Assembly (NCBI GenBank): GCA_023228825.1
Contig: JALOAL010000012.1
Span: forward strand, 1-64,000
Source of the DNA: Dehalococcoidia bacterium
GTDB lineage: Bacteria; Chloroflexota; Dehalococcoidia; UBA2979
DNA length: 64,000 nt
Direction of reading: 5' to 3'
The translations under genes were made by a program, and so were the position numbers. The notes below the pieces were generated by a model, which searched no databases, was not told the origin of the DNA, and saw only the letters and a list, made by a program, of their open reading frames with translations. Positions 41,569 to 49,206 of this stretch are shown here, in pieces (within the stretch, counting starts at the first letter, position 1; the number at the start of each line of letters is the position of its first letter).

Positions 41569-43392
41569 CTACGCGCCCGTGACCGTGGACGGTCCGGCGT
41601 GGCCGGGTGGAGCCTGGACGCCCTCCTGGAGTTGGGTGAAGGCCTCTTCCTGATCCTTCAGTTCCAGGTCGTAGATGCGCTGGTAGATGCCCTCCTGGCG
41701 GACCAGGTCCTCGTGCTTGCCCCGCTGCACGATGCGGCCGCGGTCCAGCACTAGCACCTGGTCCGCATCTCGGACCGTGCGCAGGCGCTGGGCGATCACG
41801 AAGGTGGTGCGGCCCTGCATCAGGTCCTGCAGCGCCTGCTGGATGAGGTACTCCGTCTCCATGTCAACGCTGGAGGTGGAGTCGTCCAGGATGAGGATGG
41901 CCGGGTCCAGGAGCAGGGTGCGGGCGATGGAGATGCGTTGCTTCTGGCCGCCGGACAGCGTGACCCCTCGTTCGCCCACCCACGTCTCGTAGCCGTCCGG
42001 CAGGGACATGATGAAGTCGTGGATGCGCGCCACCTTCGCGGCGGCCTCCACCTCCTCGTCCGTGGCTTCGAGGCGGCCGTAGCGGATGTTCTCGCGCACC
42101 GTGTCGATGAACAGGAATACGTCCTGCTGCACGATGCCAATGGAGTCGCGCAGCGAAGCGATGGTGACGTCGCGCACATCGTGCCCGTCGACCAGCACCG
42201 CGCCGCCCGTCACGTCGTAGAACCTCGGCATGAGGTTCACCAGCGAGGACTTGCCGGACCCGGTGGGCCCCACAAGGGCGACCACGTCGCCGGGGTGGGC
42301 CTCCAGTGAGACGCCGTCCAGCACCTGCGGGGCCTGGCGGTAGCCGAAGGAGACGTCGCGGAACTCCACGTGACCCTGCACGCGGCCCAGCGCCACCGCG
42401 TCCGGCTTCTCCTGGACCGCGCTCTCCGCGTCGATCACCTCGAACACGCGCTCGCCGGCGGAGGAGGTGCGGGCGAAGATGTTGACCATGAAGCCCAGCA
42501 TGCGCACGGGCTGCTGCAGGATCTGGACGTAGACCATGAAGGTCGTCAACTGGCCCGGCGTCAGGTTGCCATTCACGATCTCGTGCGCCCCCACCACCGC
42601 AGTCACCACCAGGGCGGCCGAGTTCAGGGAGGTCATGAGCGGGTTGTTGAAGGCCTGGATCTTGTTGGTCTTGTAGGCCGTCTCGAAGAGCGCGGTGGTG
42701 TCCCGGCGGAACTTCCGCTGCTCGTGGTCCTCGCGGTTGAACGCCTTCACCACCCGCACGCCGGAGAGGGCCTCCTGCAGGACGTTGCTCATGCGCCCCT
42801 GCGCGTCCTGCACCTCCGTCCAGAGCGGGCGCAGCCGCTGGCTGAGGACGATCGAGATCACCGCGATGACCGGCATGAACGACCACGCAGCGAAGGCCAG
42901 CGTCAGGCTGGAGCGCGCCATCATCAGCAGCGCCAGCAGCAGCAGGATGACCAGGTAGAGCAGCCGCACCACGCCCATGTTCACGAACATGCGCACGGCT
43001 TCCACGTCCTGCGTGGCGCGAGACATGATCTGACCGATCTGCGCCTCGTCGTGGTAGGCGAAGGAGAGGCGTTGGAGGCGCTCGTACATGGCGTTGCGGA
43101 GGCGGTAGGCCACGGACTGGCCCAGGAGTTCGCCCATGTACTGCTGCCCGTAGGCGAACCCCGCGCGCAGCACCGCCACCGCGCCAAGCACGCCGGCGGC
43201 GATCAGCAGCGGCTGCAGATGCAGGACGCCATCGGCATTCTGCGCCAGCGCCCGGTCCAACGCGTACCCCACGATGGTAGGCAAGGCCAGCGCCGCCACC
43301 CCGGATCCCAGGGTGGTGCCCAGCGTGAGGAACAACTGGCGCTTGTAGTGCCAGGTGAACCCCAGGAGGCGGACCAGGACGTGGTTGTTCAT
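41569..43392 (-). CDS. ABC exporter half-transporter with degenerate ATP site
   Basis: 607-residue partner of the next gene, 10 nt upstream of it. Six membrane helices are followed by Walker A GPTGSGKSS and a canonical LSGGQ signature, but Walker B is ILILDDSTSSVD (catalytic Glu replaced by Asp) and the H-loop reads IAQRLRT (His replaced by Gln). These changes define the non-catalytic site of heterodimeric exporters of the BmrCD/TM287-288 kind. ATG 43392 has GGGAG upstream; the frame is open earlier but not conserved-looking. A possible minus-strand -10 TATAAC is at 43435-43440. Cargo unknown. Confidence 0.93.
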   Translation of the reverse strand: MNNHVLVRLLGFTWHYKRQLFLTLGTTLGSGVAALALPTIVGYALDRALAQNADGVLHLQPLLIAAGVLGAVAVLRAGFAYGQQYMGELLGQSVAYRLRNAMYERLQRLSFAYHDEAQIGQIMSRATQDVEAVRMFVNMGVVRLLYLVILLLLALLMMARSSLTLAFAAWSFMPVIAVISIVLSQRLRPLWTEVQDAQGRMSNVLQEALSGVRVVKAFNREDHEQRKFRRDTTALFETAYKTNKIQAFNNPLMTSLNSAALVVTAVVGAHEIVNGNLTPGQLTTFMVYVQILQQPVRMLGFMVNIFARTSSAGERVFEVIDAESAVQEKPDAVALGRVQGHVEFRDVSFGYRQAPQVLDGVSLEAHPGDVVALVGPTGSGKSSLVNLMPRFYDVTGGAVLVDGHDVRDVTIASLRDSIGIVQQDVFLFIDTVRENIRYGRLEATDEEVEAAAKVARIHDFIMSLPDGYETWVGERGVTLSGGQKQRISIARTLLLDPAILILDDSTSSVDMETEYLIQQALQDLMQGRTTFVIAQRLRTVRDADQVLVLDRGRIVQRGKHEDLVRQEGIYQRIYDLELKDQEEAFTQLQEGVQAPPGHAGPSTVTGA

Positions 43393-43616
43393 CGGTCTCC
43401 CGCGCCACGCGAGGAGTCTCACCCTCACGCGCACGTTATACTTATGGCTCTATCGTGCACTCAGTGGGCACTTGCCGCAACTGGTGGCCTCCAGATGCGC
43501 GGCCGCAGTGCGATGGAGGTCATGCATCCTACCCCGCTGGGCCCGGTTCGGGTGCGGGTAGTAGTTGACGCATACCTCCCGCCGGGGCGAGATTCGGTGT
43601 CCACCGCCACCAGCGC

Positions 43617-43622
43617 TAGAAA
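43617..43622 (+). promoter_or_regulatory. -10-like TAGAAA before the PHP-MaoC gene
   Basis: TAGAAA, 8 nt before ATG 43631, with no Shine-Dalgarno. Weaker than the other leaderless sites because the last base is not T. Confidence 0.3.
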
Positions 43623-43630
43623 CACCCCAC

Positions 43631-44845
43631 ATGACAGAGACCTACCTCGACCTGCACGTGCACTCCACGGACGGCTCGGACGATGCGGGCGGCAGCGTGG
43701 AGGGCTACCTGAAGTGGGCTACCGCCAAGCGCGAGCAGGGCTTCCGACTGGACGGCTTCGTCCTCACCGAGCACCGCCGCTTTGACCTGGACCGCGACTA
43801 CTCCGACCTCGCCGCCCGCTACGACACGATCGTACTGCCCGGCGTGGAGGTGGAGACGGACATTGGCCACGTGCTGGTCTTTGGCGTCACCCCGCAGTTC
43901 CTGGAGCGCTTCGACCTGACCGATGTGAGCCTGCCCTATGCCGAGGTCTTCCGTGCGGCGTGGGAGACGGGTGGTGTGGCCGTGGCCGCGCATGCCGGCC
44001 GTCCGCGCATCGGCCTGGTCGACCACTACGAGGAGCGCGCGATCGACCTGTCGCCGGTCACGCTGGTGGAGGCGCTCAACGGCGGCAGCAGCGACTTCGA
44101 GAACGCGCGCGGCCACGACCTGGCGGCCGCCCATGGCCTGCGTGAGGTGGGCGCGTCCGACTCGCACTTCGTGAGTGCGCTGGGCCGCTGCATGACCCGC
44201 TTCGATGGCGACATCCGCAATATGGACGACCTGGTGGCGGTGCTCCGTGACCCCGCCGGCGCGTTTCTCCCGGTGCGCCTGGAGGAGACGAAGCCCGGCG
44301 CCGAGATCCCGGAGCGCCCCACGCTCGCCTCGCTCATCCCGTCCACGAGCCGGCAGGGCGACCTGGGCGGCGACGCGCTGGAGTACGACCGCTCGGCGGT
44401 GGGCCGCGAGGTGCACGTGGGCCGGCTGGAGGTGACTCCAGAGGCGGTGCGCGCCTACTGCGAGGCGCTGGACGAGCGGAACCCGCTCTATGTGGACGAG
44501 GACTTCGCCCGGGAGCACGGGCCGTACGGCGGCCTCATCGCGCCGCCCGGGCTCCTGCAGACGGCGCGCCTGGGCCAGCCGCCGGATCCGAAGGTCGAGT
44601 TTGGCAACAGCACGTTCATGGGAGGCTCGCGCCAGGAGTACTTCCTCCCCATCCGCCCGGGCGACGTGATCGACGCCTACGCCCAGGTGAAGGAGGTCTA
44701 CGAGAAGACCGGCCGCAGCGGGCGCATGGCCTTCGTGGTGCGGCGCACGCGCTACGTGAACCAGCACGGCGAAGACGTGGCCACCACCGAATCCTCGCTG
44801 GTCCACCGCCAGGTCCGGCCTTCGGGTGAGGGAGGCGAGGCGTGA
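43631..44845 (+). CDS. PHP-domain phosphoesterase fused to a MaoC-like hot-dog domain
   Basis: 404 residues. Residues 1-235 form a PHP domain with metal motifs DLHVHSTDGSDD, TEHRRFD, PGVEVET, AAHAGRP and GASDSH. Residues about 265-395 form a MaoC/hydratase-type hot-dog domain (VTPEAVRAYCEALDERNPLY, YGGLIAPPGLL, RPGDVIDAYAQVKEVYEKTG). The combination is unusual. The next gene is a stand-alone MaoC-like protein that overlaps by 4 nt (GTGA), so the two hot-dog domains may pair into one hydratase. Reaction not determined. Confidence 0.85.
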   Translation: MTETYLDLHVHSTDGSDDAGGSVEGYLKWATAKREQGFRLDGFVLTEHRRFDLDRDYSDLAARYDTIVLPGVEVETDIGHVLVFGVTPQFLERFDLTDVSLPYAEVFRAAWETGGVAVAAHAGRPRIGLVDHYEERAIDLSPVTLVEALNGGSSDFENARGHDLAAAHGLREVGASDSHFVSALGRCMTRFDGDIRNMDDLVAVLRDPAGAFLPVRLEETKPGAEIPERPTLASLIPSTSRQGDLGGDALEYDRSAVGREVHVGRLEVTPEAVRAYCEALDERNPLYVDEDFAREHGPYGGLIAPPGLLQTARLGQPPDPKVEFGNSTFMGGSRQEYFLPIRPGDVIDAYAQVKEVYEKTGRSGRMAFVVRRTRYVNQHGEDVATTESSLVHRQVRPSGEGGEA

Positions 44846-45336
44846 CGAGCGTCCTGGATGCCCAGCGCTACTTCGAGGAAGTCTCCGTGGGCGAGGAGTT
44901 CGAGGTCTTCCAGCAGCCCACCAGCGAGCAGGTGCTCGCGTTCATGGAGTCCGGCTCCATGGGCCGTCGTGACTCCTCGGACCCCGGGGCCGCGCGCTTC
45001 AGAGACGCCGCCGCCGCCCGCAGCCAGGGCATGGAGCGCCCGATCGTCCCCGGCAACATGTCGACTGCGATGATCACGCGCATCGTCACGGACTGGATGG
45101 GGCCGCTGGGCCGCATCGTCTCCATCGACGTCTCGTTCCGCCGCCCGGTCCTGCACGGCGACCGCCTCCGCTGCCTCGCCGTGGTGACCGACACCGGCGG
45201 CGACGGCGAACCCGGCATCGACGGCCGGGAGGACGCCGCCCCCGGCATCGTCCGCCTCGATCTCGCGCTCGAGAATGAACGCGGCGAGCGCCCGGTCCAG
45301 GGCACCGCCGAGGTGGAGTTACCCCGGCGGGTGTAG
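44842..45336 (+). CDS. MaoC-like hot-dog domain protein
   Basis: 164-residue hot-dog fold protein of the MaoC/FAS1-dehydratase type: N-terminal YFEEVSVGEEFEVFQQPTSE, MERPIVPGNMSTAMITRIVTD and the central GRIVSIDVSFRRPVLHGD strand pair. The GTG start overlaps the PHP-MaoC stop, coupling the two. Probably an enoyl-CoA hydratase/dehydratase half; the active-site residues are not certain. Confidence 0.8.
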   Translation: MTSVLDAQRYFEEVSVGEEFEVFQQPTSEQVLAFMESGSMGRRDSSDPGAARFRDAAAARSQGMERPIVPGNMSTAMITRIVTDWMGPLGRIVSIDVSFRRPVLHGDRLRCLAVVTDTGGDGEPGIDGREDAAPGIVRLDLALENERGERPVQGTAEVELPRRV

Positions 45337-45363
45337 CCCTTGCCGGGAGAAGGCAGGGAGGCG

Positions 45364-46026
45364 TCAGCCCTCCAGAGGTTCCTCGCGGCGGGAGATGCCG
45401 AGGCGTTCCATCACCTTCTCGAAGGTCGCGTAGTCCTGGGCGCCCACGATCGCGTACTCGTCGTTCAGGATGAACGTGGGGATCCCGGACACGCCGATGG
45501 CGTACGAGTGCTCGATGCCGCGGTCCACATCCGCCACCAGCGTGCCCTCCGCCAGGGCGGCGCGCATCGCGTCGGCGTCCAGGCCGGCGGCGGCTGCGTG
45601 CTTCACGAGGACCTCGATGTCCATGAGGTCCTCGAAGTCCGTGAAGTGCGCCTTGAACAGCGCGCGGTGGTAGGCGATCACCGTGCGGGTGTCGCCGTGC
45701 TGGTGCGCGAACTCGCTGGCCTGCAGTGCCAGGTGGGTGTGTGGGATGAACGTGCGGCCGCGCCTGAACTCGATGCCCAGCGCCTCGCCGCGCAACTCCA
45801 GGTCGGACTTCGGGTCGCCCTCGGCCGTGTGAGGCCGGCGCGTCTTGCCCTCCGGGGGGATGGTGGGGTCCAGGAAGAACGGCGCCCAGTCCAGGGTGAT
45901 GTCCCACTCCCGCCACAGGCGGTCGATGACCTCCAGGCCCACGTAGCACCACGGACAGATGAAGTCCGAGACGACGGTGACCTTCAGGCCGGTCTGGGTG
46001 TTCGCAACGTCGTGGATGGTGGTCAT
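45364..46026 (-). CDS. DsbA/FrnE-like thioredoxin-fold oxidoreductase
   Basis: 220-residue cytosolic (no signal) DsbA-family protein of the FrnE/2-hydroxychromene isomerase-like group. Active-site CPWC is in VSDFICPWCYVGLEV and the cis-proline loop is SGIPTFIL; a helical insertion lies between. ATG 46026 has no Shine-Dalgarno and follows TACAAT by 6 nt; the longer frame upstream is discarded. Confidence 0.9.
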   Translation of the reverse strand: MTTIHDVANTQTGLKVTVVSDFICPWCYVGLEVIDRLWREWDITLDWAPFFLDPTIPPEGKTRRPHTAEGDPKSDLELRGEALGIEFRRGRTFIPHTHLALQASEFAHQHGDTRTVIAYHRALFKAHFTDFEDLMDIEVLVKHAAAAGLDADAMRAALAEGTLVADVDRGIEHSYAIGVSGIPTFILNDEYAIVGAQDYATFEKVMERLGISRREEPLEG

Positions 46027-46032
46027 GCACGC

Positions 46033-46038
46033 ATTGTA
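46033..46038 (-). promoter_or_regulatory. -10 element TACAAT of a leaderless promoter
   Basis: Minus-strand TACAAT, then GCGTGC, then the DsbA-like ATG at 46026. Confidence 0.5.
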
Positions 46039-46107
46039 GGCTCGGGCGCCAGCCAGCCCGCCTGTTTCGAGGCGATGTGTGGATGCAAAGGCCCTCGACG
46101 CGCGGTC

Positions 46108-46113
46108 TACACT
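46108..46113 (+). promoter_or_regulatory. Predicted -10 TACACT of the first enoyl-CoA hydratase gene
   Basis: TACACT, 35 nt before ATG 46149, leaving a leader that contains the GGAGG ribosome site. Confidence 0.4.
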
Positions 46114-46148
46114 CACGCGGCTGACTCACCCGGCTGGAGGAGTGGACC

Positions 46149-47036
46149 ATGGCCGACCCGGAGTTCGAGAACCTGCTGATCGACCGCGTGGGGACGGATG
46201 ACCGCATCGCGCGGATCACCCTGAACCGCCCGGAGAAGATGAACGCCCTGTCCCAGGAACTGCTCTTCGAGTTCCGGGAGGCGCTCGAGCACCTCGAGGC
46301 TGACAGCAGCGCGCGGGTGATCATCGTGCGCGGGGCGGGGCGGACGTTCAGCGCCGGCTACGACCTGACGCCGCCGCAGCGCACGGGGGCGGACGCAGTG
46401 GTGCGCCAGTTCCGCACCCAGGACGAGCAGGGGCGGCGCCTCTGGCAGGGCGTGCGCGGCGGCATGCAGCGCATCACCAACATCCACATGTACTTCTGGA
46501 ATGTGCAGAAGGTCACCATCGCCCAGGTCCACGGCTACGCCATTGCCGGCGGCTGTGAACTCTCGATGATGGCGGACCTGGTGGTGTGCGCGGAGGACGC
46601 GAAGTTCGGCCATCCCGGCCTGCGCTTTGCCGGCACGCGCACCTCCATGATCCTGCCGCTGCTGATCCCCATGCGGAAGGCGAAGGAACTCTTCTACACC
46701 GGCGACAACATCAGCGGCACGGAGGCCGCGGACATGGGCCTGGTGAACCGTGCGGTGCCGCTCGACCGGCTGGAGGAGGAGACCATCGCGCTGGCGGACC
46801 GCATCGCGATCCTGCCGGCGGACCACCTCGCGATGTTGAAGGTCCACATGAACCGCTTCCACGAGAACATGGGCATCTACTCCAGCGTGCACTCCAGCAC
46901 GGACCTGGACGCCGCCGGCACCTTCACGTCGCAGTCCTACCAGTGGAGCGACCACATGCGCAGCGGTGGCCTGAAGGAGGCCCTGGCCTGGCGAGACGGC
47001 CCATACCAGGACTACCGCTCGGCCACAGACCGGTAG
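46149..47036 (+). CDS. Enoyl-CoA hydratase/isomerase family protein
   Basis: 295-residue crotonase-fold enzyme acting on an acyl-CoA. The CoA-binding ITLNRPEKMNALS, the first oxyanion-hole segment (AGRTFSAGYDL) and the second (GYAIAGGCELSMMADLVV) are clear. The usual catalytic glutamates are not obvious in the FGHPGLRFAG region, so the exact reaction is uncertain. It lacks the MenB signature. ATG 46149 with GGAGG 8 nt upstream. Confidence 0.9.
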   Translation: MADPEFENLLIDRVGTDDRIARITLNRPEKMNALSQELLFEFREALEHLEADSSARVIIVRGAGRTFSAGYDLTPPQRTGADAVVRQFRTQDEQGRRLWQGVRGGMQRITNIHMYFWNVQKVTIAQVHGYAIAGGCELSMMADLVVCAEDAKFGHPGLRFAGTRTSMILPLLIPMRKAKELFYTGDNISGTEAADMGLVNRAVPLDRLEEETIALADRIAILPADHLAMLKVHMNRFHENMGIYSSVHSSTDLDAAGTFTSQSYQWSDHMRSGGLKEALAWRDGPYQDYRSATDR

Positions 47037-47103
47037 GCCACCGGCGGCATGACGCCTCGTCAGCATGGACGCCCTCGTCACCCCGCACCGCCCCCGGTGG
47101 CGC

Positions 47104-47109
47104 TATTCT
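47104..47109 (+). promoter_or_regulatory. -10 element TATTCT before a short upstream reading frame
   Basis: TATTCT is 8 nt before GTG 47118, the start of a 16-codon frame that overlaps the next gene's start. Confidence 0.4.
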
Positions 47110-47117
47110 GCGCGCGC

Positions 47118-47168
47118 GTGACAGCCGATACAGCACACCCGAAGGCACGAGGGGGGACCGAAGCATGA
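47118..47168 (+). CDS. Possible leaderless 16-residue leader peptide
   Basis: GTG 47118 begins MTADTAHPKARGGTEA, ending at a TGA that overlaps the ATG of the enoyl-CoA hydratase gene (ATGA). Position after a -10 hexamer and the stop/start overlap suggest a translated leader that couples translation. No homology can be claimed. Confidence 0.3.
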   Translation: MTADTAHPKARGGTEA

Positions 47169-47980
47169 CCACGATCGAGCGCATTGACACCGGCACCGAG
47201 GAATTGCTCGCGGAGCGGGAGGGGCACGTCCTGACGCTCACCCTCAACCGTCCCGAGCGGCTCAACGCCATCAGCGCCCCCATGCTCTCCGCGTTCTCCC
47301 GGCAACTCATCGCCGCGAACAAGGATCCGGAGGTGCGCGTGGTGATCATCACCGGCGCCGGCCGCGGGTTCTGCTCCGGCCTGGACCTGGTGGAGCGAGG
47401 CGGCGCGGACGCCCGGGCGCAGGAGGCGCCGCCGTTCAGCCTGATCGACCTTGGTGAGTCTCCGCCCACGGCGCTGTACCACATGGACAAGCCGGTGATC
47501 TGCGCGCTCAACGGCGCGGCCGCCGGTTACGGCATGGACCTGGCGTTGCTCTGCGACATCCGCATCGCCTCCGAGCACGGAAAGTTGGCCGCCGTGGTGG
47601 TGAAGCGCAACATCGTGCCGGAGAGCGGCGGCACCTGGCTGCTCCCCCGTCTCATCGGCTACGCGAAGGCGGCGGAACTCTTCTTCCGAGGCCGCATCGT
47701 GGGCGCCGAGGAGTGCCTGGAACTCGGCCTCGTGAACGCGGTGGTGCCCTCGGACGACCTCATGGACACGGCGCGGGCGTGGGCGCAGGAGATCGCGGAG
47801 AACGCGCCGGCGGCCGTGCAGGTCACCAAGCGCCTCATGCGCCTGGGCGAGCACGAGACCTTCGAGACCACCGTGGACCACGTGATGATGTACTTCCGGG
47901 CGCTCTCCAAGACCGAGGACTTCCGGGAGGGCGTGCGCGCCTTCCTGGAACAGCGCCCCGGCCAGTTCACCGGTCGCTGA
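47165..47980 (+). CDS. Enoyl-CoA hydratase/isomerase family protein
   Basis: 271-residue crotonase-fold enzyme. LTLNRPERLNAIS, TGAGRGFCSGLDL and GAAAGYGMDLALLCDIRIAS carry the oxyanion hole, and VPESGGTWLLPRL holds a candidate catalytic Glu. ATG 47165 has GGGGGGA about 7 nt upstream and overlaps the stop of a possible leader peptide. Probably beta-oxidation or aromatic degradation; not MenB. Confidence 0.92.
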   Translation: MTTIERIDTGTEELLAEREGHVLTLTLNRPERLNAISAPMLSAFSRQLIAANKDPEVRVVIITGAGRGFCSGLDLVERGGADARAQEAPPFSLIDLGESPPTALYHMDKPVICALNGAAAGYGMDLALLCDIRIASEHGKLAAVVVKRNIVPESGGTWLLPRLIGYAKAAELFFRGRIVGAEECLELGLVNAVVPSDDLMDTARAWAQEIAENAPAAVQVTKRLMRLGEHETFETTVDHVMMYFRALSKTEDFREGVRAFLEQRPGQFTGR

Positions 47981-48003
47981 GCCCTCGACACCGGCGCACG
48001 CAA

Positions 48004-48027
48004 GAGGCCGCCCCGTGGGGCGGCCTC
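48004..48027. terminator. Bidirectional terminator hairpin
   Basis: Perfect 11-nt arms GAGGCCGCCCC and GGGGCGGCCTC around GT, between the enoyl-CoA hydratase gene and the convergent small-protein gene. Confidence 0.75.
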
Positions 48028-48046
48028 CTGCACCTGGCGGACGCGG

Positions 48047-48169
48047 TTACTCGAACGTCTTGCTGATGCCCTGGTTGGCGGCCTTCTTGGCGGCGCTCCT
48101 CGCCTTCGTCTTGGCGTTGCGTCCCAACTTGCCCGGCAGTTTCGACAGGATTGGATCCAGGAGCCCCAT
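48047..48169 (-). CDS. Small cationic protein A (40 aa), paralogous to two others
   Basis: 40-residue protein with an amphipathic N-terminal segment (MGLLDPILSKLPGKLG) and a Lys/Ala-rich helix RNAKTKARSAAKKAANQGIS. It aligns without gaps to the proteins at 51381-51491 and 51109-51234. ATG 48169 has GAGGT 7-8 nt upstream; the stop is followed by a terminator hairpin. The frame is open upstream, but a true start there lacks support. Function unknown; could associate with membrane or nucleic acid. Confidence 0.65.
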   Translation of the reverse strand: MGLLDPILSKLPGKLGRNAKTKARSAAKKAANQGISKTFE

Positions 48170-48262
48170 GACTGATACCTCGCTACCTTCTGCGCCTCTG
48201 TTGGAGTGCCAGACGCCCGGGCACAGTACACCGTCATACCGGCGCCAGTGTGGCTCGTGCGT

Positions 48263-48304
48263 GTGCCAGTGGTTCTCGCCCTTGTGCCAGTGGTCCTCGC
48301 CCTT
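48263..48304. repeat. Two 21-bp tandem repeats upstream of an enoyl-CoA hydratase gene
   Basis: GTGCCAGTGGTTCTCGCCCTT (48263-48283) is repeated with one difference at 48284-48304. The repeats lie between the divergent small-protein and enoyl-CoA hydratase genes and may be regulator sites. Confidence 0.5.
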
Positions 48305-48396
48305 GTGATAGCGTCCGCGCACTGCGGCATCACGCCGCCGCCCGCCCCCAACATCACGAGTCCGCGAGTAGTCCCGAGATGAGACGGAGTGCCCTG

Positions 48397-49173
48397 ATGA
48401 CCGATGCCGCCTCGCCCGTGCCGCCCCCGGTCCTGCTGGAGGAGCGCCGGGGCGACGTGTTGCTGCTCACCCTCAACCGCCCGGAACGGCACAACGCCCT
48501 GAACGCCGCGCTCAACCACGCGCTGGGGGAGGCCGTGGCCCGGGCGCACGAGGACGGCGTCCGCGTGATCGTCCTCACCGGGGCGGGCGAGCAGGCCTTC
48601 TGCTCCGGCGGCGACATGAGCGAGATGTCCGGCCTGGAGACCGGTTCCGCGCCCCTGCCCCCGCCAGACCAGCGGCGCAACGGCTACGCCGAGGTCTCCG
48701 CCACGCCGCTACCGGTGATCGCGGCCGTCAACGGCTACTGCTACGGCGGCGGCCTGCGCCTGGCGATCGCCTGCGACATCCGGCTCGCCTCGGACACCGC
48801 TACCTTCCGGCTGCCGGGCGCGGAGTACGGCCTGGTGGTGGGCGCCGCCATGCTGCCGCGGCTCGTCGGCGTCTCGCGCGCGAAGGAGTGGATCTACACC
48901 GCCCGCCGCTTCGATGCGGCGGAGGCGCTGGAGTCCGGCCTCGTCAGTCGCGTGCTGCCACGGGAGCAGGTGCTTCCCGCCGCCCTGGAAATGGCCGAGG
49001 TGATCGCCGAGCACTCGGCCATCGCCGTGCAGGAGTCGAAGCGCGTGGTGGATCTCGCCACGATCTCCGCAGAGGCGCGCGCGGACGAGGAAGCGACCAA
49101 CCGCAGGCTGCGAGGCAGCCCGGAACAGACTGAGCGCTTCCGCGACGCGACGCGTCGAGTCACCGGTCGCTAG
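48397..49173 (+). CDS. Enoyl-CoA hydratase/isomerase family protein
   Basis: 258-residue crotonase-fold enzyme: LTLNRPERHNALN, TGAGEQAFCSGGDMSEM and NGYCYGGGLRLAIACDIRLAS (oxyanion holes) with GAEYGLVVGAAMLPRL. ATG 48397 has GGAG 7 nt upstream and is preferred over ATG 48379. First of three tightly spaced genes with a CoA transferase and a nitroreductase, suggesting one catabolic pathway of an acyl-CoA. Confidence 0.9.
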   Translation: MTDAASPVPPPVLLEERRGDVLLLTLNRPERHNALNAALNHALGEAVARAHEDGVRVIVLTGAGEQAFCSGGDMSEMSGLETGSAPLPPPDQRRNGYAEVSATPLPVIAAVNGYCYGGGLRLAIACDIRLASDTATFRLPGAEYGLVVGAAMLPRLVGVSRAKEWIYTARRFDAAEALESGLVSRVLPREQVLPAALEMAEVIAEHSAIAVQESKRVVDLATISAEARADEEATNRRLRGSPEQTERFRDATRRVTGR

Positions 49174-49206
49174 ATACGCAGCGCTTGGCCGTAGTGGGGG
49201 GATGAC

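Noticed and set aside
46149..49173. One of the three crotonase-family genes as the missing menB
   Set aside because: None shows the MenB-type sequence around the active site that I can recognise, and they sit in acyl-CoA catabolic contexts.
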